From Dyella sp. AtDHG13 (lineage in GTDB: Bacteria; Pseudomonadota; Gammaproteobacteria; Xanthomonadales; Rhodanobacteraceae): a stretch of 64,000 nt of DNA. A model generated the notes under the pieces. That model did not search any database and had not been told where the DNA came from. It saw nothing but the letters and a program-made list of their open reading frames with translations. This document shows positions 43,358 through 51,213 of this stretch, in pieces. The position numbers and the translations under genes were made by a program. Numbering within the stretch: position 1 is the first letter of the stretch; each line of letters begins with the position of its first letter. The DNA is taken from contig NZ_QICJ01000003.1 in assembly GCF_003201105.1 (NCBI RefSeq), positions 124,001-188,000 of the forward strand, read 5' to 3'.

Positions 43358-44194
43358 ATGACCGACTCCGTTAGCGCCAAGCCCGACGACAGCGCCCTGG
43401 TGCGCGTCCGTGGCCTGACCACGGTGCTCAATGGCAAGAAAGTCTTCGACGCGCTGGACATGGATATCCCGCGCGGCAAGATAACGGCCATCATGGGCCC
43501 CAGCGGCACCGGCAAGACGACCCTGCTCAAGCACATCACCGGGCAGATGCGCGGCGATGCGGGCGAGGTCTGGGTGGACGGGCAGAATGTGCCGACGCTG
43601 CCGCGCGACAAATTGTTCGAGCTGCGCGAGCGCATCGGCTACCTGTTTCAGAACTCCGCGCTGCTCACCGACTTCGACGTGTTCGAGAACGTGGCCTTTC
43701 CGCTGCGCCAGCACACCGACCTGCCGGAAGTGCTGATCCGCAACATCGTGCTGACCAAGCTGCAGGCCGTCGGCCTGCGCGGCGCGGCGGCGCTGATGCC
43801 CTCGGAGCTCTCGGGCGGCATGGCGCGCCGCGTGGCACTGGCGCGCGCCATCGTGTTCGATCCGATGCTGATCCTGTACGACGAACCCTTCGTCGGCCTC
43901 GATCCCATCGCGCTCAACCAGGTGCTCAAGCTGATCCGCACGCTCAACCAGACGCTGGGCATCACCAGCGTGCTGGTGGCGCACGAGCTGGAGGCGATCA
44001 AGCAGGTGGCCGACCACATCTATCTCATCGCCAACGGCAAGGTGGTGGCGCAGGGCGACCCGAAGACCATCGCCGACGACGGCTCGCCTTGGACGCGCCA
44101 GTTCTTCGGTGGCGAGGCCGACGGCCCGGTGCCGTTCCAGTATCCGGCGGGCGATCTGGGCAAGGCGCTTGGCTTTCCAGGGAGTGGCGCATGA
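43358..44194 (+). CDS. mlaF: Outer-membrane lipid asymmetry ABC transporter ATPase MlaF
   Basis: 278 residues. Walker A is GPSGTGKTT (47-55), the ABC signature is LSGGMARRVALARA, Walker B is PMLILYDEP followed by FVGLDPI, and the switch His is in VLVAHELEA. It energises phospholipid transport between the inner membrane and MlaD. ATG 43358 is preferred to 43349. The stop overlaps mlaE by 4 bp (ATGA). First gene of mlaFEDCB. Confidence 0.94.
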   Translation: MTDSVSAKPDDSALVRVRGLTTVLNGKKVFDALDMDIPRGKITAIMGPSGTGKTTLLKHITGQMRGDAGEVWVDGQNVPTLPRDKLFELRERIGYLFQNSALLTDFDVFENVAFPLRQHTDLPEVLIRNIVLTKLQAVGLRGAAALMPSELSGGMARRVALARAIVFDPMLILYDEPFVGLDPIALNQVLKLIRTLNQTLGITSVLVAHELEAIKQVADHIYLIANGKVVAQGDPKTIADDGSPWTRQFFGGEADGPVPFQYPAGDLGKALGFPGSGA

Positions 44195-44961
44195 ACGCGG
44201 TGCGTTCTGAAAACATCGTGACGCGTTCGCTGTCGCAGATCGGCGAGTGCGGCCTGTTCCTGCTGCGCATGCTGTCGGCGGTGCCGCGCAGCCTGCGCCA
44301 TTACCGCGAGACGGTGCGCCAGCTGTGGTTCGTCGGCGCGATGAGCCTGATCATCATCATGGTCTGCGGCCTGTTCGTGGGCATGGTATTGGGCCTGCAG
44401 CTGTATGACGTGCTGTCGATCTTCGGCGGCACCTCGGCCACCGGCACGGTGGTGGCCATCGCCATTTACCGCGAGCTGGGGCCGGTGGTCACCGCGCTGC
44501 TATTCGCTGGCCGCGCGGGCACGTCCATCACCGCCGAGATCGGCCTGATGCGCGCCACCGATCAGATCGCCGCGATGGAGATGATGGCGGTGGATCCCAT
44601 CGCCTACGTCGCCGTGCCGCGCTTCCTGGCCGGCGTGATCGCCATGCCGCTGCTGACCTGCGTGTTCTGCGCGCTGGGCATCTTCGGCGGGCACCTGGTG
44701 GGCGTGACCTGGCTGGGCATCGACAACGGCACCTTCTGGTCGAACATGACCGCCACCGTCGAACTGGTCAAGGACGTGATCAACGGCGTGCTGTGGAAGA
44801 GCATCGTGTTCGGCACGGTGGTGTCGCTGATTGCCGTCTTCCAGGGCTACACCACGCCGCCGACCAGCGAGGGCGTGGCCTATGCCACCACGCGTACCGT
44901 GGTCGCTTCGTCCATCGCCATCCTGGCGCTCGACTTCGTGCTCACCGCGTTCCTGATGTGA
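44191..44961 (+). CDS. mlaE: Phospholipid ABC transporter permease MlaE
   Basis: 256 residues with about five membrane helices. Family stretches are LIIIMVCGLFVGMVLGLQLYD, YRELGPVVTALLFAGRAGTSITAEIGLMRATDQIAAMEMMAVDP (key GRAGTSITAEIG and EQIDAM-like DQIAAMEMM) and GVAYATTRTVVASSIAIL near the end. It forms the inner-membrane channel dimer that works with MlaF and MlaD. The start at 44191 sits within mlaF. mlaD follows after 58 bp. Confidence 0.94.
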   Translation: MNAVRSENIVTRSLSQIGECGLFLLRMLSAVPRSLRHYRETVRQLWFVGAMSLIIIMVCGLFVGMVLGLQLYDVLSIFGGTSATGTVVAIAIYRELGPVVTALLFAGRAGTSITAEIGLMRATDQIAAMEMMAVDPIAYVAVPRFLAGVIAMPLLTCVFCALGIFGGHLVGVTWLGIDNGTFWSNMTATVELVKDVINGVLWKSIVFGTVVSLIAVFQGYTTPPTSEGVAYATTRTVVASSIAILALDFVLTAFLM

Positions 44962-45019
44962 GTGATCCGAGGAGCGCCGCCGTGACCCTATCCAATCACC
45001 TTTCCATGAGGATCGTGCC

Positions 45020-45880
45020 GTGAGCCAGAGACAATCCTATGCCGTCGGCACCGGCCTGTTCATCGTGCTCGGCTTTGCCGCGCTGGGCTATCTCGCCACG
45101 CAAACCACGTCGGTGGCCAACACCAGCCGCGGGCCCAGCTACACCGTCGAAGCGCACTTCGCCAACATCGGCCAGCTCAAGGAGCGCGCGCCGGTGAAAG
45201 TGGCGGGCGTGCGCATCGGCCAGGTGCAGTCGATCGTGCTCGATCCGGGCAAGGAGACGGCCGACGTGAAGCTGTCCATCGACAAGCGCTACGACCAGAT
45301 TCCCGACAACTCGGTGGCGACCATCTTCACCAGCGGCCTGCTGGGCGACCAATACGTCGGCCTGCAGTACGGCAACTCCAAGAAGAACCTTGCCGACGGC
45401 GGCACCCTGGCGCTCACCCGCCCGGCCCAGCAGCTGGAGGAAATGCTCGGCAAGTTCTTCGGTGCCGGCGGCGTGGCCGACAACCTGGGCGGCAGCTATG
45501 TGGTCAAGGGCCGCTTCACCAACGTGGGCGCGCTCTCGGTGGGCGCCCCGGTGAAGATGGCCGGCGTGGCTATCGGCACCGTGCAGTCGATCACCGCCGA
45601 CCCGGTGAAGCTCGATGCCGAGGTCACCCTGGCCATCGACAAGCGCTACGACCAGATTCCCGACGATTCGGCCGCCGCGGTGTTCACCAGTGGTTTGATC
45701 GGTACCCAGTACGTTGCCATCCAGCCCGGCGGTTCGCCGGACATGCTCAAGAACGGCGATGAGCTGGTGCTGACCCAGTCGGCCATGCAGATCGAGGATC
45801 TGATCGGCAAGTTCCTGGTGAGCGGCTCGTCCGCCGGAAAGCCGGCCGACGGCGCCAAGCCGGGCGGCGACAAGCATTGA
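45020..45880 (+). CDS. mlaD: MlaD-type substrate-binding protein with two tandem MCE domains
   Basis: 286 residues, against about 183 for E. coli MlaD. One membrane anchor (residues 9-27) is followed by two MCE domains, roughly 40-118 and 159-237. They are internal duplicates: VAGVRIGQVQSI with DKRYDQIPDNS and SGLLGDQYVGLQ in the first, MAGVAIGTVQSI with DKRYDQIPDDS and SGLIGTQYVAIQ in the second. MlaD forms the periplasmic hexamer that passes phospholipids to MlaC. The start is GTG 45020. The C-terminal tail is Gly/Lys-rich. Confidence 0.92.
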   Translation: MSQRQSYAVGTGLFIVLGFAALGYLATQTTSVANTSRGPSYTVEAHFANIGQLKERAPVKVAGVRIGQVQSIVLDPGKETADVKLSIDKRYDQIPDNSVATIFTSGLLGDQYVGLQYGNSKKNLADGGTLALTRPAQQLEEMLGKFFGAGGVADNLGGSYVVKGRFTNVGALSVGAPVKMAGVAIGTVQSITADPVKLDAEVTLAIDKRYDQIPDDSAAAVFTSGLIGTQYVAIQPGGSPDMLKNGDELVLTQSAMQIEDLIGKFLVSGSSAGKPADGAKPGGDKH

Positions 45881-45933
45881 ACCGGCGTCTCGCGTACCGA
45901 TATACCAACGACCCATTCCCCAGGAGTTTCCCC

Positions 45934-46617
45934 ATGTTGCGCAGTCTGGCCATTGCCACCGCCATCGCCTTCGGCAGCGTGATCGCCGCCCCCGTGTTCG
46001 CGCAGGACGCCGCACAGAGTGCGGGTGCGCAGCAGACGCCGGTGCAGGTGGTGCAGGCGGTATCCGACGATCTCGCCAAGGCGATCGAAGGCCACCAGCA
46101 GGAACTGAAGAACAACCGCGAGAAGCTGATCGGCGTCATCGACAACGCCTTCCTGCCGCACTTCGACATCGACTACGCGTCCATCCTGGTGCTGGGCCAG
46201 CACGCCCGCGAGGCCACGCCCGACCAGCGCTCGCGCTTCGCCAAGGCGTTCTACAACTCCATCACCCACCGCTATGCCGAGGGCCTGCTCGACTACACCA
46301 AGGGCCGCGTGAAGGTGCTGCCGTTCAGCGGCGACCTCAACGACAAGCGCACCATCGTGCGCAGCCAGGTGGTGATGGACGACGGCAAGACCGTGGCCGT
46401 CGACTACGCCTTCCGTAAGGACAAGAGCGGCACCTGGAAGGCCTATGACGTGATCATCGAAGGCATTTCCTACATCACCAACTACCGCAACCAGGTGGAT
46501 GCCGAGATCCGCAAGGTCGGCATCGAGAAGCTGATCAGCAACCTGGAGACCCAGGGCGACAAGGCGCTGAAGGAAATGGAGCAGGACACCAAGGGCCAGC
46601 CGGGTTCCAAGCCGTGA
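45934..46617 (+). CDS. mlaC: Periplasmic phospholipid-binding protein MlaC
   Basis: 227 residues. A signal peptide (MLRSLAIATAIAFGSVIAAP with cleavage after VFA) precedes the MlaC fold, with LIGVIDNAFLPHFDIDYASILVLG, RFAKAFYNSITHRYAEGLLDY and the YDVIIEGISYITNYRNQ segment. It shuttles phospholipids between the outer-membrane MlaA complex and the inner-membrane MlaFEDB. ATG 45934 follows AGGAGTTTCCCC. The stop overlaps the GTG start of mlaB. Confidence 0.93.
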   Translation: MLRSLAIATAIAFGSVIAAPVFAQDAAQSAGAQQTPVQVVQAVSDDLAKAIEGHQQELKNNREKLIGVIDNAFLPHFDIDYASILVLGQHAREATPDQRSRFAKAFYNSITHRYAEGLLDYTKGRVKVLPFSGDLNDKRTIVRSQVVMDDGKTVAVDYAFRKDKSGTWKAYDVIIEGISYITNYRNQVDAEIRKVGIEKLISNLETQGDKALKEMEQDTKGQPGSKP

Positions 46618-46919
46618 GTGCAACGGTGGCCGCCGTGCGCGTCGACGAGGCCACACCGGGCAGCGTGCGTGTGTCCGGCGAGCTGACCTTCGGCAATGCC
46701 GCGGCGGCGCTGGCGGTCATCGGCGCGGCGGCGGCGCGCGACGGGCGCTCGGTGCTCGATCTTGCGGGCGTCACCCGCAGCGACAGCGCCGGCCTCGCCT
46801 GCGTGCTGGCGGTGCTCGCGCAGTCGGCGGAACGCGGCCACCGGCTGCGCGTGCAGAACATGCCCGAGGGCATGCACCTGCTCGCCAGCGTGTGCGAGGT
46901 CGAGGGGCTGATGGCCTGA
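46614..46919 (+). CDS. mlaB: STAS domain protein MlaB
   Basis: 101 residues, a single STAS domain: VRVSGELTFGNAAAALAVIGAAAA and VLDLAGVTRSDSAGLACVLAVLAQSAERGH (key DLAGVTRSDSAGLA) with LRVQNMPEGMHLL. MlaB binds MlaF and stabilises the transporter. The start is GTG 46614, overlapping the mlaC stop (GTGA). Last gene of the operon; a strong terminator follows. Confidence 0.9.
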   Translation: MSATVAAVRVDEATPGSVRVSGELTFGNAAAALAVIGAAAARDGRSVLDLAGVTRSDSAGLACVLAVLAQSAERGHRLRVQNMPEGMHLLASVCEVEGLMA

Positions 46920-46943
46920 TCGCCCGCACGGTTGCGTGACATG

Positions 46944-46971
46944 AAAAAGGGGCCTTTCGGCCCCTTTTTCG
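46944..46971 (+). terminator. Rho-independent terminator between mlaB and mlaA
   Basis: AAAAAGGGGCC, loop TTTC, GGCCCCTTTTT. It is symmetric and can serve both the mlaFEDCB operon and the converging mlaA gene. Confidence 0.92.
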
Positions 46972-46989
46972 TTGCCCGGAACGGGCGGC

Positions 46990-47847
46990 TCAGTCTTTCT
47001 TCGGCTCGGCCGGCGCGGGCTGGTTGTCGCTCGCCTGCGGCTTTTTCCCGTTCTCCCATTTCTGCTGTTCTTCCAGCAGCTGGTCGGGATCGAAGCTCTT
47101 GTCCTTCAGGCCCTGCATCTGCTCGATCACGTCTTCCGGCGGGTTGCCGTCGTAGATCTGGTAGATGCGCTGCTGGCGGTACGCGTCGCGGATGAAGGCG
47201 TAGGGGTCGTAGGCCGAATTGAGGAAGCTTTCCGCGTCGATGGCGCTGGAACGGATGGTCACCAGGTACATCAGCTCAGGCAGGTACTGCTGGCCGTACT
47301 CGTAGTGGTTGTTGCGCTCGAAGTAGCTGATCGGGTCGAAGAAGTAGCCATCCACCGGCACGCGCCAGAAATCGCGTCCCGTGGTCGGCCCGAAGAACGG
47401 AACCACCAGGTACGGGCCATCCGGCACGCCCCAGCGCGCGAGGGTGATGCCGAAATCGGTTTCCTTCAGCGGGATGCCGAGCTGGCTCGCCGGGTCGAAG
47501 AAGCCGCCGATGCCCAGGGTCAGGTTGACGATGAAGCGGCCGCTGCCCTGCAGCGCCTCCTTCGGGCGCGCCTGCAGCAGGTCGTTCGCCACCGAGATCG
47601 GCATGTGGATGTTGGTGAAGAAGTCGCTCACGCAGCGGCGGATGGTCGGATTGGTCACCTTGCGGTAACCCACCGCCACCGGGCGGATGACGGCCTTGTC
47701 CAGCGAGTCGTTGAACGCGTAGACCTTGCGGTTCATCTTTTCGTACGGGTCGTCCGTACGCGGTTTGGCGATCGTGCAGCCGGCGAGCAGCGCGATAGCC
47801 ACCAGGGGCAGGCTTCGCATGACGAGTGAGCGGAGGGCGGACGGCAT
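46990..47847 (-). CDS. mlaA: Outer-membrane lipoprotein MlaA (VacJ family)
   Basis: 285 residues. A lipoprotein signal with lipobox LLAGC (Cys24) begins the protein. VacJ motifs follow: DPYEKMNRKVYAFNDSLDKAVIRPVA (key NRKVYAFND), NLTLGIGGFFDPASQLGI, FGITLARWGVPDGPYLVVPFFGPTTGRD (key YLVVPFFGP) and FERNNHYEYGQQYLPEL. It removes misplaced phospholipids from the outer leaflet and gives them to MlaC. The tail is Pro/Lys/Glu-rich. It is coded opposite to mlaFEDCB. The later Met at 47820 is an alternative start. Confidence 0.93.
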   Translation of the reverse strand: MPSALRSLVMRSLPLVAIALLAGCTIAKPRTDDPYEKMNRKVYAFNDSLDKAVIRPVAVGYRKVTNPTIRRCVSDFFTNIHMPISVANDLLQARPKEALQGSGRFIVNLTLGIGGFFDPASQLGIPLKETDFGITLARWGVPDGPYLVVPFFGPTTGRDFWRVPVDGYFFDPISYFERNNHYEYGQQYLPELMYLVTIRSSAIDAESFLNSAYDPYAFIRDAYRQQRIYQIYDGNPPEDVIEQMQGLKDKSFDPDQLLEEQQKWENGKKPQASDNQPAPAEPKKD

Positions 47848-47876
47848 GGAGGCGACTGTCCCGAAGGGTAGGGGGG

Positions 47877-47933
47877 GTACAATATTGTACTGTCTGGTTT
47901 TTTATTGTGTACAGGCCCCATAAGTCTATGGGG
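47877..47933. promoter_or_regulatory. Two perfect palindromes between mlaA and rpoZ
   Basis: GTACAATATTGTAC (47877-47890) is a fully symmetric 14-bp palindrome in an AT-rich patch close to the mlaA start. CCCCATA-AGTC-TATGGGG (47916-47933) is a second inverted repeat with 7-bp arms. Both lie in the divergent promoter region and look like protein-binding sites, but no known regulator consensus is claimed. Confidence 0.45.
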
Positions 47934-47979
47934 TAAGGCTGCAGGTCGCGTGAACCGCGCATCATAAGCATTTGCTGCA

Positions 47980-48008
47980 TTGCCAGCAAAGCCCGCGCTG
48001 GCTACACT
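47980..48008 (+). promoter_or_regulatory. Sigma-70-like promoter of rpoZ-spoT
   Basis: TTGCCA (47980-47985), 17-bp spacer, TACACT (48003-48008), 38 bp before the rpoZ start codon. Confidence 0.55.
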
Positions 48009-48046
48009 GACGGGTGATAAGTCGCTTTATTCTCTAAGGATTTCAG

Positions 48047-48337
48047 ATGGCCCGCATTACTGTGGAAGACTGCCTGCAGGTGGTCGACAACCGCTTCGAA
48101 CTGGTGCTGATGGCGACCAAGCGCGCCCGCCAGCTCGCCAAGGGTGCCGAGCCGGCAGTCAGTCCCGATCATGACAAGCCGACGGTGCTCGCCCTGCGCG
48201 AGATCGCCGATCGCCGCATCGACCAGGCCACCATCGACGAGATCGACAAGGCCGAGCGCGAGCGCGCCGAGCGCGAGGCGCTGGAGTGGGCCGCCGCCGA
48301 GGTGGACGACGACCTCTCCAAGGGCGGGGACGACTGA
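48047..48337 (+). CDS. rpoZ: RNA polymerase omega subunit
   Basis: 96 residues: [33 protein letters not shown] is the conserved omega N-terminus (key [10 protein letters not shown] and [14 protein letters not shown]), followed by [15 protein letters not shown] and an acidic/coiled tail. Omega helps assemble RNA polymerase and forms part of one ppGpp-binding site. It is followed by spoT, the usual coupling of the ppGpp target and synthetase. A promoter with good -35/-10 spacing precedes it. Confidence 0.95.
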   Translation: MARITVEDCLQVVDNRFELVLMATKRARQLAKGAEPAVSPDHDKPTVLALREIADRRIDQATIDEIDKAERERAEREALEWAAAEVDDDLSKGGDD

Positions 48338-48470
48338 TGGAAGGCGGCGGCTGTAGCCAGCAACGCCCCGGCGCCGGCTTGTCCGGCGCTTTGCGCTGCG
48401 GGCCTTGCGCCGCCATCCTCGCGCCACGCAAACGCAGCGAGGCGGTCGCCTGAGCGGGGACCGAACATCC

Positions 48471-50636
48471 ATGCCGGCCGTCACGGACTCCACCCCTCTG
48501 GATACGTCGACGCTGCCACCGTATGTGCTGGCGCTGAAAGAGCGCGTCGCCTACCTGCCCGAAGCGCAGGTCGCCCGCGTGATCCGCGCCTACGAAGTGG
48601 GCGCCGTGGCCCACGAGGGGCAGGCCCGCAAGAGCGGTGAGCCCTACATCACGCATCCCGTGGCCGTGGCCGGCATCCTGGCCGAGCTGGGCATGGACGC
48701 CGAGACCATCATCGCGGCGATCCTGCACGACACCCTGGAAGACACCACGCTAAGCCGCACCGAGCTCGCCGGCGAGTTCGGCGACACCGTGGCCGAGCTG
48801 GTCGATGGCGTCACCAAGCTGGACAAGATGCGCTTCTCCAGCCGCCAGGAAGCGGATGCGGAAAGCTTCCGCAAGATGCTGCTGGCCATGGCGCGCGACC
48901 TGCGCGTGATCCTGATCAAGCTGGCCGACCGCCTGCACAACATGCGTACCCTGGGCGCGAAGGACGCCCCGTCCCGCCGCCGCATTGCGCGCGAGACGCT
49001 GGAAATCTACGCGCCCATCGCCCAGCGCCTGGGCATGAACAAGTTCAAGGCGGAGCTGCAGGACCTGGGCTTCCGCGCGCTCTATCCCGATCGCTACCGC
49101 GTGATCAGCGAGCGCATCCGCGCCGCGCTGGGCAACCGCCGCGAGGCCATGGGCAAGATCGAGGGTGCGCTGTCCACGCGCCTGACCGCCGATCACATCG
49201 GCGCCAAGGTGGTGGGGCGCATCAAGTCGCCGTGGAGCATCTATTCCAAGATGCGCAACGAGCACAAGAGCTTCGCGCAGCTGATGGACGTGTACGGCTT
49301 CCGCGTCGTGGTCGATTCGGCCATGAGCTGCTACATGGCGCTGGGCGCGGTGCACGGGCTGTACAAGCCGGTGGATCGCCGCTTCAAGGATTTCATCGCC
49401 ATTCCCAAGGCCAATGGCTACCAGTCGCTGCACACCGTGCTGCTGGGGCCGTTCGGCGCGCCCATCGAGGTGCAGATTCGCACGGCGGAGATGGATTCGG
49501 TGGCGGAGCGCGGCGTGGCCGCGCACTGGGCCTACAAGACCGATTCCGGCCCGGCCAACAGCGCGCAGGCGCGTGCGCGCGAATGGCTCTCTTCGCTGGC
49601 GGACAGCCAGGCGAACACGGTGTCGTCGTCCGAGTTCATCGAGAACGTGAAGATCGACCTGTTCCCGGACGAGGTCTATCTGTTCACGCCGCGCGGCGAC
49701 ATTCTCGCGCTGCCGCGCAACGCCACCGCGCTCGACTTCGCCTATGCCGTGCACACCGACGTGGGCGACCACGCCGTGGCCGCGCGCGTGGACAAGAAGC
49801 TGGTGCCGCTGCGCACGCGCCTGGAGTCGGGCCAACTGGTGGAAATCATCACCGCGCCGTCGGCGCTGCCGAACCCGGCGTGGCTGGAGTCGGTGGTCAC
49901 CGGCAAGGCGCGCACGGCGATCCGCCAGTACCTCAAGCACCTGCAGCACGAGGACGCCGTGGACTTCGGCCATCGCATGCTGGACCGCGCGCTCGACGCG
50001 CTGGGCACCAGCCTCGACGCCATTCCGCCCGCCGTGCTGGATCGTTTCCTGGAAACCTCCAAGCTCAAGCGGCTGGAAGAACTGCTCTCCGATATCGCAC
50101 TGGGCAATCGCGTTCCGCATCTCGTCGCCAACCAGCTGGTGGCCGCGCGGGGCAAGAAGACCACCGACGTGCAGCAGTCGCCGCATGCGATGGAGAAGAT
50201 CCGCATTACCGGCGCCGAGCGCGGTGTGCTCAGCTTCAGCAATTGCTGTCATCCGTTGCCGGGTGACGAGATCATCGGTTACCTCTCCTCGGGCAAGGGC
50301 ATCGTGGTGCACCGCGTGGAATGCCCGAACGTGGTCGAGCTGCGCAAGTCGCCGGAGCGCTGCGTGGCGATCGAATGGGATCGCGACGTGCAGGGCGATT
50401 ACCGGGCCGAGCTGCGCATCGAGGTCATCAACCGTCCGGGCGTGCTCGCAACCGTGGCGGCCGCCATCGCCGCCGCGAACTCGAACATCGAGAACGTGGA
50501 ATACGTCGAGCGCGATGCGGCGGCGGCCACGCTGCTGTTCGCGCTGGAAGTGAAGAACCGCAAGCACCTCGCCGAAGTGATCCGCCGCGTGCGCCGTACC
50601 GGCGTCGTGAGCGGCGCCTACCGCTACCCGCTTTGA
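48471..50636 (+). CDS. spoT: Bifunctional (p)ppGpp synthetase/hydrolase SpoT
   Basis: 721 residues in the order HD hydrolase (AHEGQARKSGEPYITHP, ILHDTLEDT with His86/Asp87), synthetase (YGFRVVVDS, RFKDFIAIPKANGYQSLHT), TGS (LFTPRGDILALPRNATALDFAYAVHTDVG, key LPRNATALDFAYAVHT), a zinc-finger/CC-type region (FSNCCHPLPGDEIIGYLSSGKGIVVHR) and a C-terminal ACT domain. The RFKD motif is that of bifunctional SpoT enzymes, not monofunctional RelA. It makes and degrades ppGpp during starvation. ATG 48471 lies about 130 bp after rpoZ. Confidence 0.95.
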   Translation: MPAVTDSTPLDTSTLPPYVLALKERVAYLPEAQVARVIRAYEVGAVAHEGQARKSGEPYITHPVAVAGILAELGMDAETIIAAILHDTLEDTTLSRTELAGEFGDTVAELVDGVTKLDKMRFSSRQEADAESFRKMLLAMARDLRVILIKLADRLHNMRTLGAKDAPSRRRIARETLEIYAPIAQRLGMNKFKAELQDLGFRALYPDRYRVISERIRAALGNRREAMGKIEGALSTRLTADHIGAKVVGRIKSPWSIYSKMRNEHKSFAQLMDVYGFRVVVDSAMSCYMALGAVHGLYKPVDRRFKDFIAIPKANGYQSLHTVLLGPFGAPIEVQIRTAEMDSVAERGVAAHWAYKTDSGPANSAQARAREWLSSLADSQANTVSSSEFIENVKIDLFPDEVYLFTPRGDILALPRNATALDFAYAVHTDVGDHAVAARVDKKLVPLRTRLESGQLVEIITAPSALPNPAWLESVVTGKARTAIRQYLKHLQHEDAVDFGHRMLDRALDALGTSLDAIPPAVLDRFLETSKLKRLEELLSDIALGNRVPHLVANQLVAARGKKTTDVQQSPHAMEKIRITGAERGVLSFSNCCHPLPGDEIIGYLSSGKGIVVHRVECPNVVELRKSPERCVAIEWDRDVQGDYRAELRIEVINRPGVLATVAAAIAAANSNIENVEYVERDAAAATLLFALEVKNRKHLAEVIRRVRRTGVVSGAYRYPL

Positions 50637-50638
50637 GC

Positions 50639-50696
50639 GAGGAGCGAGTCAAGAGGAGTGAGAAACGAGAGGGCTTTCTCTCACTTCTCGCTCCTC
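50639..50696. repeat. GA/TC-rich inverted repeat just after spoT
   Basis: GAGGAGCGAG (50639-50648) and CTCGCTCCTC (50687-50696) are perfect 10-bp arms. Inside, AGTGAGA (50657-50663) can pair with TCTCACT (50679-50685). It starts two bases after the spoT stop and lies before ridA, so it could act as a transcript-end or processing hairpin. Confidence 0.55.
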
Positions 50697-50749
50697 TTCA
50701 CTCACTCCTGGTTTTAGACTGTCGGTCTGAGCAACCACGAGGCTTTTCC

Positions 50750-51133
50750 ATGTCCCGCAGCATCATCACCACCGACAAGGCGCCGGCGGCCATTGGCCCT
50801 TATTCGCAGGCCGTGCGCACGGGCAATACCGTGTATTTCTCGGGCCAGATTCCGCTCGATCCCGCCACCGGCGCTATGGTCGAAGGCGACATCGCGCTCC
50901 AGGCCCGCCAGGTGTTCGTCAATCTCAAGGCGGTTGCCGAGGCCGCCGGCGGTTCGCTGGAGAAGATCGTGCGCATCGGCATCTATGTGACCAATCTCGG
51001 CCACTTCGCCACCGTCAACGAAATCATGTCCGAGTACTTCAAGGCGCCGTACCCGGCACGCTCGACCATCGAGGTCTCGGCGCTGCCCAAGCTGGCCGCC
51101 ATCGAGGTCGACGCCGTGATGGTGCTCGACTGA
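50750..51133 (+). CDS. ridA: Reactive intermediate/imine deaminase RidA
   Basis: 127 residues, full length. YjgF/RidA motifs are APAAIGPYSQAVRTGNTVYFSGQIPLDPATG (key IGPYSQA and SGQIPLDP), ARQVFVNLKAVAEAAG, IYVTNLGHFATVNEIMSEYF and PARSTIEVSALPKLAAIEVDAV (Arg and Glu of the active site). It hydrolyses reactive enamine/imine intermediates of amino acid metabolism. It sits between spoT and recG, a neighbourhood shared with other Xanthomonadales. Confidence 0.95.
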   Translation: MSRSIITTDKAPAAIGPYSQAVRTGNTVYFSGQIPLDPATGAMVEGDIALQARQVFVNLKAVAEAAGGSLEKIVRIGIYVTNLGHFATVNEIMSEYFKAPYPARSTIEVSALPKLAAIEVDAVMVLD

Positions 51134-51213
51134 CCGATCCGCAGGTTCCAGGCCGACAGCCGGGTCATCGTGCCCGGCTGTGGCTGGACGGCTCGCCCGG
51201 TTAGGCTTTGTCG

